From contig NZ_PGGO01000009.1 of NCBI RefSeq assembly GCF_003010955.1, positions 62,001-126,000 of the forward strand: a stretch of 64,000 nt of DNA, given 5' to 3'. Positions 8,080 to 18,293 of this stretch are shown one piece after another. Source of the stretch: Phyllobacterium brassicacearum (GTDB lineage Bacteria > Pseudomonadota > Alphaproteobacteria > Rhizobiales > Rhizobiaceae). The notes under the pieces are model-generated. The model had not been told where the DNA came from. It was given only the letters and a program-made list of their open reading frames with translations, and did no database searches. The stretch's first letter is position 1. Each line of letters begins with the position of its first letter. The translations under genes were made by a program, and so were the position numbers.

Positions 8080-8373
8080 TCAGCCGAGCGAGTTGATGAT
8101 CTCGCGATAGGCGGCCTCCGGGAACGCCTTGAGCGTGCGGGTGCGCACGTTGCCTTTCATGGCGAGGGTAAGGGCGAATCGCGCCATCACCGCATCGTCT
8201 GAGGCTTCCCCAATCACCACCATGTCATACTCGCCCATGGTCAGGTAGAATTCCTTGAAGGAACCGCCCATTTCGGCAAGCAGCTTTCTAGCTGCATCGA
8301 GCCGTGATGGCGACTCGCGTACGGTTTTTACGCCTTGATCGGTCCAGTTAATGAGCATCACGTAAGTGGTCAT
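8080..8373 (-). CDS. GYD-domain protein
   Basis: A 97-residue single-domain protein. MTTYVMLINWTDQGV at the start and MGEYDMVVIGEASDD in the middle are the GYD-domain signature (PF08734), a small ferredoxin-like dimeric fold of unknown role. The start at 8373 has GGGAGG spaced six to seven bases away, so the longer open frame to 8487 is not needed. It lies alone between a methyltransferase gene and the ArsR gene and is on the same strand as the latter, 138 bases downstream of its stop. Confidence 0.85.
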   Translation of the reverse strand: MTTYVMLINWTDQGVKTVRESPSRLDAARKLLAEMGGSFKEFYLTMGEYDMVVIGEASDDAVMARFALTLAMKGNVRTRTLKAFPEAAYREIINSLG

Positions 8374-8511
8374 GGCACACCTCCCGCGCGGCACGGCCCG
8401 CGCCGGTGGCCGCGAATGTCTCGCTCCCCGTTGCGGAAAATTATACGCCCGTTGTGCGAGGCGAACAATGCGCACGGGTATAACCAAATGGTTGTAGGAG
8501 CGGAGGTGCCT

Positions 8512-8856
8512 CTACCTTTCCACAAACGCGCGGAGCCGCGACAGCGCATCATCCCATTGCCGTGAGACGCTATCGAGATAGGCGCGAACTTCCTCAATCG
8601 TATCGGGCTTGAAGGCGAACTGGCTTTCACGGCCGACTTTGGTGCTGATGACAAGCCCGGCCTCTTCGAGGATATGCAGATGCTTGGTGATCGCCTGTCT
8701 TGTGAGGTGACTGTCGACCGACAGGCCGGCAATCGAGCGCGTCTGCCCGTCGCTGAGTTTCTCAATCAGCGACAGGCGCGTGTGATCACCGAGCGCCGCA
8801 AACACATGGGCGGCGAACTGCGGCGCAGTTTCGTGGGCAGTGTTATTGCTCGACAT
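8512..8856 (-). CDS. ArsR-family transcriptional regulator
   Basis: A 114-residue winged-helix repressor of the ArsR/SmtB superfamily: ALGDHTRLSLIEKL, then the recognition helix LTRQAITKHLHILEEAGLV and the wing KVGRESQF. No metal-binding CxC motif is present, so it belongs to the non-metal group that is usually paired with an SRPBCC (AHSA1) gene. Unusually it is downstream of that partner and overlaps its 3' end by 14 bases (start 8856, partner stop 8843). No ribosome binding site is visible, so translation is probably coupled to the upstream gene. A start at 8892 is possible. Confidence 0.87.
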   Translation of the reverse strand: MSSNNTAHETAPQFAAHVFAALGDHTRLSLIEKLSDGQTRSIAGLSVDSHLTRQAITKHLHILEEAGLVISTKVGRESQFAFKPDTIEEVRAYLDSVSRQWDDALSRLRAFVER

Positions 8857-9289
8857 GTGTCTTGATATTCTTGACCTGTTCTTCCCAGCCACCTTCGTTC
8901 ATGCGCATGGCTTCCGGCATGCGGTGCTTTGGCACCGCATCGAAACCGGATTCGGTAACCGTCAGGCGTGTGCCGGTCGATGTTGGCTCCAGCCGGAACT
9001 CAACAAGCGTCGGCGTTTCGCCGGAGTAATCGACGTTGGGGTCGATGGCATAGGGGTGCCACGTGATCGAAAACAGGCGCGGCGGCTCGATCTGCTTGAT
9101 CGTCGCCTCCCATTTGAGGTGCTCATAGCCGGGATACGTGATGTGGCCGGTCGAGACTTCGCCCGCCACGAATGGACCGTCCAGTTTTACCCGGAACCAC
9201 TCGCCGAACTCCTTGTAATCCGTTAGCGCCCGCCAGACGCGTTCGACAGGGGCGTTGATCTCGATGCTTTTCTCGATACGATCAGTCAT
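8843..9289 (-). CDS. SRPBCC (AHSA1-like) family protein
   Basis: A 148-residue START/Bet v1-like protein (AHSA1, PF08327): IEKSIEINAPVERVWRALTDYKEFGEWF at the N-terminus, then the strands around GYEHLKWEATI and a C-terminal helix (EEQVKNIKTHVE). Such proteins bind a hydrophobic ligand in an internal cavity and are co-encoded with ArsR regulators, probably acting in a shared stress or ligand response. The ATG at 9289 has AGGAGG eight bases upstream. First gene of a two-gene unit with the ArsR regulator. Confidence 0.87.
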   Translation of the reverse strand: MTDRIEKSIEINAPVERVWRALTDYKEFGEWFRVKLDGPFVAGEVSTGHITYPGYEHLKWEATIKQIEPPRLFSITWHPYAIDPNVDYSGETPTLVEFRLEPTSTGTRLTVTESGFDAVPKHRMPEAMRMNEGGWEEQVKNIKTHVEQ

Positions 9290-9375
9290 AAGTGCAACCT
9301 CCTGGTTGCCTTTATCATGGCAGTGGAGGAGAGAAAGAGCAACCAAAAAGTTGCGCTTTTGTTTGACGAGCGGGT

Positions 9376-10486
9376 TTATAGGGCCTTGACGGAGTATTTT
9401 CGCAGCAACGGCAGGCCCATGATCGCCGCCCCGCTCAATAGGGCACCCATCAGGAATGTGGCTTGCGCCCCTTGCTGATCCCACAACGCGCCAGCGGCCA
9501 GATTACCTACAAGCGCCAGAATGCCTGTGGTCAAACTGAAAACACCGAAAGCGGTGCCGCGCAAATGGGAAGGCGCAGTATCGGCTATGAGTGTGGCAAG
9601 GATCCCTTGCGAAAAGCCCATATGCAGCCCCCACAATACGATGCCCAGAATAAGGAACGGGATAGTCGCGGTATAGGCGAGGACGAGATCTCCCGCCAAA
9701 AGAAACAACAGGCTGATGCCGAGCATAACGTTGCGGCCGATACGGTTGCGATCGCAGGAGAAGGAAGGCTTCGCTGAAGCGCGCGATCGCCAAAATCGAC
9801 GAAACGAGAATAACGACCCAGTTCGCGCGATTGAGCAGGACGGCATCCTTCAGATTCAGCGCGGCCCCTTTCTTTCGTGCTGCGGGGACGTCCGGTTCCT
9901 TGACGCAGGCCACGAGCAGACCAACAGCCAGAAAGGCGGGAATAACTGCAATCCAGAAAATCGTTGAGAAACTGCCGCCGGTCCACAGCATCAGGCCGAT
10001 GGCCGCAATCGGTCCAACAAAGCCGCCCACGGTATCGAGAGATTTGCGCAGTCCGAAGCTCGCGCCGCGGATCTCGGCAGGGGTGATATCAGCGATCAGC
10101 GCATCCCTGGGTGCGGCCCTGATTCCCTTGCCAACACGGTCAAGAAATTTTGCACCGACAATCCAAAAAAGGGAATCGGCCAGCGGAAACAGCGGCTTTG
10201 ATATCGCCGCGAGCCCATAGCCGAGCGCTGCGAGGAATTTTCGATTGCCGAACCAATCAGAAAGGAAGCCTGACGACAGCCTGGTCACCATGGCGACGGC
10301 GATGGAAAACCCTTCGACAAAGCCGACGGTCACGGCCGAAGCGCCAAGTCCCGCGACGAGATAAAGCGGCAGGAGGGTCTGCACGATCTCCGAAGAAACA
10401 TCCATCAGCAGGCTGACAAAACCGAGGACCCAGACTTGGCGGGGGATCGCTCCTGATATTCTGGGCGGAATGGCTTCGATTGTCAT
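9376..10486 (-). pseudogene. MFS transporter, disrupted by internal deletion and frameshift
   Basis: The N-terminal two thirds (from ATG 10486, ribosome binding site GGAG) encode six to seven membrane helices with MFS signatures (SDWFGNRKFLAALG, DRVGKGIRAAPRDALI). After the segment ARFSEAFLLLR the frame turns to nonsense and stays open only to 9503. The C-terminal part continues in another frame, IGRNVMLGISLLFLLAGD to the stop at 9376. Between LLLR and DRNRIGRN the usual connecting helix (roughly 30 residues) is missing, so the lesion is a deletion whose length is not a multiple of three. The junction lies at the palindrome GCGATCGC (9748-9755). The product should be non-functional; resistance-type export of a small molecule was the probable former role. 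Confidence 0.85.
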
Positions 10487-10676
10487 TGCGGCTCCAATCC
10501 GAGCATGGACGATAACGCAGACCTGCGAGTGTTCTTAAGCTCGGTCGCAGGCATCGCCACTCTGCTAGCTGTTCGCGCGTTTTCAAACAACGTAAAATTG
10601 ACTAAACCACTCCAGAAATGTATCTGCACACCATTCATAGCGTCTACGATTTTTCAGAAGTGGTTTGGGCATTGCA
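10487..10676. other. divergent intergenic region
   Basis: 190 bases between the broken MFS gene and the adenylation-acyltransferase gene. AT content is higher than in the flanks. Promoters for both directions must lie here, but I see no convincing -35/-10 pair and no clear inverted repeat. Confidence 0.4.
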
Positions 10677-13271
10677 ATGGTCCCATTTTTTGTCGAACGC
10701 CTCTCCGCCGGCGGTAACCTGTCCGCCCTGATTTTTCCTGACCGGGCCGCTATCACATATGAGCAGCTGGCCGCGCGCGTTGCGCGCCAGGCGTCAGGAT
10801 TTGGCACGGAAAAGCGCCTGATCGCCATTGATGCCAGCCTTTCAGAACACGCGATTATTGCTTATCTGGCGGCGCTTGCTGGCGGGCACGCGATCGCTTT
10901 GCTGCCCCCATGCGATAGAGGTGTTGCAGCCCGCTTCGAGGACAAGTTCAGGCCCCACATCTATTTCCGCCAATTTGAAAATCGGTGGCGCGCCGACGAG
11001 ACAGCGCAACCGTCGCCTGAAATCCTGCACCCCGATCTTGCACTGCTGCTGTCGACCTCTGGCAGCACCGGCGAGGGCAAATATGTGCGGCTCTCCAGTA
11101 CAAATCTCGCAGCCAATGCGGCCTCGATTGCGGAATACCTGCACCTCGATAGCGATGACCGGGGAGCGCTCATCCTGCCGCTGCACTATTCATACGGGCT
11201 TTCGGTTCTCAATTCTCACCTGGCTGTGCATGCCAGTCTCTTCGTGCCAGGCAAATCGATCCTCGACCCCGGCTTTGTCGAAGACCTGCGCGATAATCGC
11301 TGCACAAGCATTCCCGGCGTCCCCTATTCCTTCGAACTTTTGGAAAAGGTAGGCTTCCGCGAAAAGCGCCTGCCGCACCTGCGGATGGTGACGGTAGCAG
11401 GCGGGCGGCTGTCCGCCGATCTCGTCCGCCTCTACAGCGATCATCTTGCGCGGGACGGCGCAGAATTTTTCGTCATGTATGGGCAGACTGAGGCCACAGC
11501 GCGCATCGCCTTTGTCCCGCCGCACCTGCTCGATGACAATCCGGATAGCATCGGGATCGCAATTCCCAACGGAGAGCTGGGTCTCGCCGACGAAGATGGA
11601 CGGGAGATCCGGGACGCCGACACACCCGGTGAGCTGGTCTATCGCGGCCCCAACGTCATGATGGGCTATGCTGCAAGCCGCGCCGATTTACACAGGGGAC
11701 CGGATCTGGCTGAACTAAAGACGGGAGACCTGGCGGTTCGCAACAAAGACGGGCTCTATCGTATCGTTGGCCGCCGCAGCAGAATGTCGAAGATCGCAGG
11801 CTTGCGCGTCGGTCATGATGCGCTCGAGCAGGCATTGGCATTGAAGGGTATCCAGGCGGCCGTTTTCGGCGACGATCACGCCATTTTCGCCGTTTATACT
11901 TCGGCGCATGCGGAAGATGCCGTACGCAAGACATTGATTGAAGCGAGCGGTTTGACGGCCATGCATGTTGCCGTTAGCCGGCAAGACAAGCTGCCGCGTC
12001 TCGCGTCCGGAAAAATCGATTATCAGCAGCTCAAGGCGGGTTATGAGGACGGCCGCTTCCGTAGAACTGAAAATGTCAGGGAAGCATTCAGGGAGGCGTT
12101 CTTTCCGCAGAGCACTGCCGATCAGGATACCTTCGTTTCACTGGGCGGTGACTCGCTGCGCTATGTGCGGCTGTCATTGAACCTTGAGCGCATCCTCAAC
12201 CATCTCCCCGAGAACTGGGAGAACAGGCCGATCGCGGAGCTCGCCACCATGCAACAGGCGAAGACCCGGATGCAGAGCCTTGGCACCGATCTGGTGATAC
12301 GGACCCTGGCAATCCTGCTTGTCGTCATCCAGCACGCCACGCTTTGGCCCGCGCCGGGGGGCGCTGCCGCGATGGTGATGCTCATCGGCTACAGCCTCGC
12401 GCGCTTCCAGAGCAACAATCTGTTCTCCGGCCACATCACGAGAGTCTTCCGGCCCGTGACGTCGGTACTTGTGCCTTATTATCTGATCATCGCGCTTTAT
12501 GGGCTCGTCTGGGGTAAGGTGCCGTGGGGATCGGTATTTCTCGTCGGGAATTTCGGCCTTGCCGATCCGGCTGAGCGAACCATGCTGCCATTTCTGTACT
12601 GGTTCGTCGAAGCCTATGTCCAGATGGTGATAATCTGGGCCGGGTTGTTTGCCATTCCGGCCCTGCGCAAGGCTGGCGCAAAAAATCCATTCTTCTTTGG
12701 GCTATCAATTCTTGTAACGGCAATGACGCTTCGTTTCGTCGGACCGGTGATCTGGCCGCTCGGCAACCGGGAGGTTTTTACTGTGCCGTGGATTCTTTAC
12801 CTCACCGTTTTCGGCTGGCTTGCGTATTATGCCGACAGTGTTTCGAGGAAGATACTGGTGCTTGCTGTCGGAGCGGTCATCTTTCCGCTGGTTGCCTATT
12901 ACGGCGGAAACTGGGTCGGTTCCTGGGTGAAATATATGCTGCAGTTTGCCTTTCTTGGGGCGCTGCTGTTTGTCCCGCGCATGCCAATGCCACGGTGGGT
13001 CGCGGGCATCGTGCTCCCGATTTCAGCCGCAAGCTATTACATCTACCTGTTCCACAGGTTCGTCCCGGAACTGGTTTTGGCTCTGGAAGCGAAATTGCCC
13101 TGGTCTGTGTTCGCCGCCGCGTCGATCATCGGCGGCATCGCCGTCGGATTGCTTGCCCGTGAGCTGCTGAAGAACCTGCCACATTGGACGACGCTCGTCA
13201 GATTGCCCATGGCAGTCTGGAGAAAGGCGGCGGCATTCCCGGCCGCCGGCTTGAATCGGCGAGCCGTCTGA
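10677..13271 (+). CDS. adenylation-carrier-membrane acyltransferase fusion protein
   Basis: An 864-residue three-part protein. Residues about 1-455 are an ANL adenylation domain: P-loop LLSTSGSTGEGK (about 125-136), MYGQTEATAR (about 267-276), TGDLAVRN (349) and the LASGKIDY lysine (K446). Residues about 465-525 are a carrier domain with GGDSL, the serine S493 being the phosphopantetheine site. Residues about 535-850 are a polytopic acyltransferase-3 domain, opening with IRTLAILLVVIQHA (catalytic His about 553) and about nine to ten membrane helices. This is the logic of D-alanyl transfer (DltA, DltC, DltB) or of OatA in one chain: activate an acid, hold it as a thioester, pass it across or onto a membrane acceptor. 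Substrate and acceptor are unknown. A TTG at 10665 is a worse start. Confidence 0.85.
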   Translation: MVPFFVERLSAGGNLSALIFPDRAAITYEQLAARVARQASGFGTEKRLIAIDASLSEHAIIAYLAALAGGHAIALLPPCDRGVAARFEDKFRPHIYFRQFENRWRADETAQPSPEILHPDLALLLSTSGSTGEGKYVRLSSTNLAANAASIAEYLHLDSDDRGALILPLHYSYGLSVLNSHLAVHASLFVPGKSILDPGFVEDLRDNRCTSIPGVPYSFELLEKVGFREKRLPHLRMVTVAGGRLSADLVRLYSDHLARDGAEFFVMYGQTEATARIAFVPPHLLDDNPDSIGIAIPNGELGLADEDGREIRDADTPGELVYRGPNVMMGYAASRADLHRGPDLAELKTGDLAVRNKDGLYRIVGRRSRMSKIAGLRVGHDALEQALALKGIQAAVFGDDHAIFAVYTSAHAEDAVRKTLIEASGLTAMHVAVSRQDKLPRLASGKIDYQQLKAGYEDGRFRRTENVREAFREAFFPQSTADQDTFVSLGGDSLRYVRLSLNLERILNHLPENWENRPIAELATMQQAKTRMQSLGTDLVIRTLAILLVVIQHATLWPAPGGAAAMVMLIGYSLARFQSNNLFSGHITRVFRPVTSVLVPYYLIIALYGLVWGKVPWGSVFLVGNFGLADPAERTMLPFLYWFVEAYVQMVIIWAGLFAIPALRKAGAKNPFFFGLSILVTAMTLRFVGPVIWPLGNREVFTVPWILYLTVFGWLAYYADSVSRKILVLAVGAVIFPLVAYYGGNWVGSWVKYMLQFAFLGALLFVPRMPMPRWVAGIVLPISAASYYIYLFHRFVPELVLALEAKLPWSVFAAASIIGGIAVGLLARELLKNLPHWTTLVRLPMAVWRKAAAFPAAGLNRRAV

Positions 13272-13310
13272 CGTTCGATTTTTTCGGTCGATAAGGCGCC
13301 AGCGCCTGAA
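13272..13310. other. short convergent spacer with GC palindrome
   Basis: The spacer between the convergent fusion gene and groEL contains GGCGCCAGCGCC and a T-run (ATTTTTTCGG). It could serve as a weak bidirectional terminator. Confidence 0.3.
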
Positions 13311-15038
<1,728 letters not shown>

Positions 15039-15040
15039 TC

Positions 15041-15310
15041 ATGACCAGCAGAGCATTCGAACTGCAATTGAGGGGATACGGGCTGACGACAGCGGAAATA
15101 CATTATCGTCTCCCCGACCACCCCAGTTTTCTCCAGCTATACATATGGCAGGAGTACGATCTTGCTCCGACTTTTCCGGAATTGAAAGGGTTTCTTGATT
15201 TCTGGTGCAAGGACATCGAAGGACCGTTGCATTCGGTTCGCATCGTTCACCAACGCCTGATCGAGCCGCGCGAGTGGCGGGCTGTTGACGGCATTATATC
15301 CATTCACTGA
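15041..15310 (+). CDS. usg: Usg family protein
   Basis: An 89-residue protein matching the alphaproteobacterial Usg family, first noted beside trp genes in Caulobacter. Seen: LRGYGLTTAEIHYRLPDHPSF, IWQEYDLAPTFPELKGFLDFW and GPLHSVRIVHQRLI, the three conserved blocks in order. No biochemical function is known. AGGGATAA precedes the ATG. It is divergent from the orphan groEL across a palindrome-containing spacer and convergent with the next small gene. Confidence 0.88.
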   Translation: MTSRAFELQLRGYGLTTAEIHYRLPDHPSFLQLYIWQEYDLAPTFPELKGFLDFWCKDIEGPLHSVRIVHQRLIEPREWRAVDGIISIH

Positions 15311-15324
15311 GACCTGTTGATCAC

Positions 15325-15621
15325 TTAAGCCCTGAAGAGCCGTACCGGACTTGTTTTCTCGCGTCGGACCAGCCCCTTCGCCTCCAGATCGAGCTGGACC
15401 GTCTTGGCCCACCAGCCGGCCCTTGCGCCCCCCGGATAGAGGTCCTGGGGCAATTCGCGAGATAGACGCGCACTGATTTCAGCGAGCGTCAGGCCAGGCG
15501 ACTTGCCCGGCAGCACCTTGAGGTAGGCTTTTTTCATCGCGTCATACATGGCCCGGTCGACTGGTCTGGATTTACCGGGATGGTTGACGTTTTCGACGGC
15601 AATCTTGTCCTGCTGTTCCAT
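15325..15621 (-). CDS. small winged-helix-like protein (DUF6958-like)
   Basis: A 98-residue soluble protein. The pattern ENVNHPGKSRPVDRAMYDAMKKA, LTLAEISARL, LYPGGARAGWWAKTVQLDLEAKG and a basic C-terminus resembles the family I know as DUF6958, with an apparent winged-helix layout (helix-helix-turn-helix-wing). Such proteins are abundant in proteobacteria and uncharacterised; DNA or RNA binding is only inferred from the fold. The ATG at 15621 has GGAGC about eight bases upstream. Confidence 0.7.
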   Translation of the reverse strand: MEQQDKIAVENVNHPGKSRPVDRAMYDAMKKAYLKVLPGKSPGLTLAEISARLSRELPQDLYPGGARAGWWAKTVQLDLEAKGLVRREKTSPVRLFRA

Positions 15622-15704
15622 GTTGGCTGCTCCTTGTGCCCTAGGATTTGTCCGAGGACGAAACAGCCGTATCCGATCCTACACATCTGTGGGCCGGGGC
15701 GCTT

Positions 15705-16409
15705 TTACGGGCGCTTTGGAATGTTCAGACCGCGCTGAACCGCCGGACGTGCGAGACCGCGCTCCAACCATTCGGGGACGCGTTTCAGGCGATCGAACTC
15801 AACCAGATCGCCCGCGCCATAAAAGCCGACCAGGTTGCGCACCCAACCCAGCATCGAAATGTCGGCGATCGTATATTCGTCGCCCATGATCCATTGCCGG
15901 CCGTCGAGCCGCGTCTCGATGACGCCAAGCAGACGTTTCGATTCATTCTGGTAACGCTCGAGCGGGCGCTTGTCCTCGATTTCGCGACCGGCGAACTTAT
16001 GGAAGTAGCCGACCTGCCCGAACATCGGTCCGATCCCGGCCATCTGGAAAAACACCCACTGGATGGTTTCATAGCGACCGGCTGCGTCGGCGGGAATAAG
16101 CTTGCCGGTCTTCTCGGCCAGGTAAAGCAGGATTGCGCCGGATTCAAACAGGCCGAGCGGTTTGCCGCCCGGACCGTCGGGATCGATGATCGCTGGAATC
16201 TTCCCATTGGGGTTGAGCGACAGAAACTCGGGTGTCCAGCTTTCGTTCTTGCCGATATCTACAGCATGCGGCTCATAGGGCAGGCCGATCTCTTCCAGCG
16301 CAATCGAAACCTTGACGCCGTTCGGCGTCGGGAAGGAATAGAGCTGCAGGCGATCGAGATGCCTTGCTGGCCACCGGGTGGAGATGGCGAAGGCGGACAG
16401 AACTGACAT
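15705..16409 (-). CDS. glutathione S-transferase family protein (YghU/YfcG-like)
   Basis: A 234-residue GST-fold protein: a thioredoxin-like domain (LYSFPTPNGVKVSIALEEIGLPYE, then NPNGKIPAIIDPDG and the ESGAILLYLAEKTG glutathione site, residues 20-105) and an all-helical domain (about 115-220). The TPNGVK stretch is typical of the Nu-class (YghU, YfcG) disulfide-bond oxidoreductases, so redox chemistry with glutathione is likely. AGGAG lies six bases before the ATG. Same strand as the two methyltransferases upstream, 146 bases away. Confidence 0.9.
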   Translation of the reverse strand: MSVLSAFAISTRWPARHLDRLQLYSFPTPNGVKVSIALEEIGLPYEPHAVDIGKNESWTPEFLSLNPNGKIPAIIDPDGPGGKPLGLFESGAILLYLAEKTGKLIPADAAGRYETIQWVFFQMAGIGPMFGQVGYFHKFAGREIEDKRPLERYQNESKRLLGVIETRLDGRQWIMGDEYTIADISMLGWVRNLVGFYGAGDLVEFDRLKRVPEWLERGLARPAVQRGLNIPKRP

Positions 16410-16555
16410 GGGAACTCCTACTCACAGGTAGCCTGATTCTGCCCGGAACGTTAGCATGGCGACAATGAGGCTTCCATCTTCGAGCGACGGTGCGACCTGC
16501 TTTCCGAAGGCAGTTCCGCTTTGTTGCCCCCATACTCGACGTGGCCCCGCAGGGA

Positions 16556-17344
16556 CTAAGGTTTGCGTGCAGTAACGATCAAGGCCGGCATTTCAAATGC
16601 GATCGTGCCATCCGGCGCAACAAATCCCTGGAGCGCTCGCTCGGACTCCTTTGAGAGCTGTTCGAACTGCGCATCGTCTAGCAAGCCTCCAAGCGTCCAC
16701 GCACACGCCCTTTCGGTGGAGACCAGCGATGCGATAGACTCAAAACGAACAACGCCCGCATGCTGATAAACTTCCGCATCCGCAATGCCGGCGTTGCTGC
16801 AGATCGACATTAACAGCTTCGGGTCACCAAGTACGAAAGGGGCACGGAAGGCGTCGGCGATGGAATCCCCAAAGAGGTGCTCGAGCAAGGCGGCGAACGC
16901 CGCATATCCCGGCGAATTCTCCAGCGAGTCGCAGACTGCAATGGCGAGGCGTCCACCAGGTCGGAGGACGCGAAACATTTCCCGCATGGCAGCGGACCGG
17001 TCGTTGAAGAACATCATGCCGAACTGGCTGACCACCGCATCGAAGCTGTCATCCGCAAAGGGCAGCACTTCCGCCATGCCATCGTGCCAGTCGATCGTAG
17101 TGCTCTTGCGCCGGGCCACGGCCAACATCTCGGGCGTGGCGTCGAGGGCGGCAACGGCCCCGCTGGGGCCAACCCTTTCCGCTGCGGCAAGCGCTAACAC
17201 GCCGGTGCCGCAGGCCACGTCAAGGATGGTGTTGCCCGGAACGACACGTGCCGCATCGAGCACGATCGGTGCCCATTGCTGGAACAATGCCGGTACGAAG
17301 AGTTCGTCATACGTGTCCGCGGGTGTTCGCTTATAGTCGGGCAT
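16556..17344 (-). CDS. class I SAM-dependent methyltransferase
   Basis: A 262-residue methyltransferase of the Methyltransf_11/UbiE type: ILDVACGTGVLALAAAERVG motif I (about residues 40-60), ALDATPEML, the GMAEVLPFADDSFDAVVSQFGMMFF block and RVLRPGGRLAIAV. The C-terminal cap (about 160-262) is likely to hold the small-molecule acceptor. GAGGAG before ATG 17344 defines the start. It lies 26 bases after the stop of another methyltransferase on the same strand, so the two are an operon. Acceptor unknown. Confidence 0.88.
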   Translation of the reverse strand: MPDYKRTPADTYDELFVPALFQQWAPIVLDAARVVPGNTILDVACGTGVLALAAAERVGPSGAVAALDATPEMLAVARRKSTTIDWHDGMAEVLPFADDSFDAVVSQFGMMFFNDRSAAMREMFRVLRPGGRLAIAVCDSLENSPGYAAFAALLEHLFGDSIADAFRAPFVLGDPKLLMSICSNAGIADAEVYQHAGVVRFESIASLVSTERACAWTLGGLLDDAQFEQLSKESERALQGFVAPDGTIAFEMPALIVTARKP

Positions 17345-17370
17345 AAGCAAGGCTCCTCTTTTGCCGGGCC

Positions 17371-18186
17371 TCAGAGCGGCAGGCGCCCGCACAACCGGAA
17401 AAACATATGCGAGGTCACCATTGTGTCAGGCCGCAACAGGTAAAGTTCGAGCGCCGATAGATCCTCCTCCAGTTCGGCGCGGCGGATGAAACCGCCATCG
17501 ACCAGCTTGCCACTGACGTTGTTGATGAAATCACGCAGGATCGTCCGCCTGTCGTGGCCGGGCGGATAGACATGGACGACGGCATCGGTACGGATGTCCG
17601 TGACACCGGCCTCGCGAAACAGGCGGTGCGTGCGCCGTCCGATGAAGAGATCAATGCCCTGCGCGGTCGAGTAGGCGATATAGGCATCGAGAAGACGGGA
17701 CCATGCGGGCAAAGGCGGATCGCAGATGTGGGCGAGAAAATCCGCCTCGAAACTGGCGATCCAGCCCCCGGGACGCACCAGCGACACCATCTCCCGGACG
17801 ATAAGCTCGGGCTTCGGCACATTGACAAGCACAAGACGCATGTGGGCGCCGTCAAACGACGCCCGGGGCAGGCCGGTGTCGTAGGCGTCGCCTTCGCGCA
17901 CCTCAACTTGCTGCAACCCATGATCGGCGACGAAGCGGCGCGCCAACTCGACGAAGTGTGGACTTCGCTCGATGCCGAGTACGGATCCGGTGGGACCGAC
18001 ACGCTTGCCGAGAAGGTGCAAGACGCCGCCCGGGCCGCAGCCGAGGTCGACGACGCGCTCACCCTGGCTGATCCCGATTTTGTCGAGTTGCGCGTCGGAA
18101 TCCGGCGCGAGATTGGCAATCTGACGCTTGAGCCGCAATTCTTCGGCTTCGGCACGTCCAAGCAGGTAGGCATCCGGCTGTGTCAT
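17371..18186 (-). CDS. class I SAM-dependent methyltransferase
   Basis: A 271-residue methyltransferase: VVDLGCGPGGVLHLLGKRVGP (motif I, about 43-62), GIERSPHFVELARRF, REGDAYDTGLPRASFD and VPKPELIVREMVSLVRPGG. It is only distantly similar to its downstream partner, so the pair is not a recent duplication. GAGGAA precedes ATG 18186; the frame is open to 18210. First gene of a two-gene unit. Small-molecule acceptor unknown. Confidence 0.88.
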   Translation of the reverse strand: MTQPDAYLLGRAEAEELRLKRQIANLAPDSDAQLDKIGISQGERVVDLGCGPGGVLHLLGKRVGPTGSVLGIERSPHFVELARRFVADHGLQQVEVREGDAYDTGLPRASFDGAHMRLVLVNVPKPELIVREMVSLVRPGGWIASFEADFLAHICDPPLPAWSRLLDAYIAYSTAQGIDLFIGRRTHRLFREAGVTDIRTDAVVHVYPPGHDRRTILRDFINNVSGKLVDGGFIRRAELEEDLSALELYLLRPDTMVTSHMFFRLCGRLPL

Positions 18187-18293
18187 GGCTGGTTTCCTCA
18201 GCGTGCACACATATCAATGACATTGCGTTTGTTAGAGCTTTAGAGAATGCGCCCAGCCATTCGCCCGGTCAACACATGCCGGAATGCGAGATG

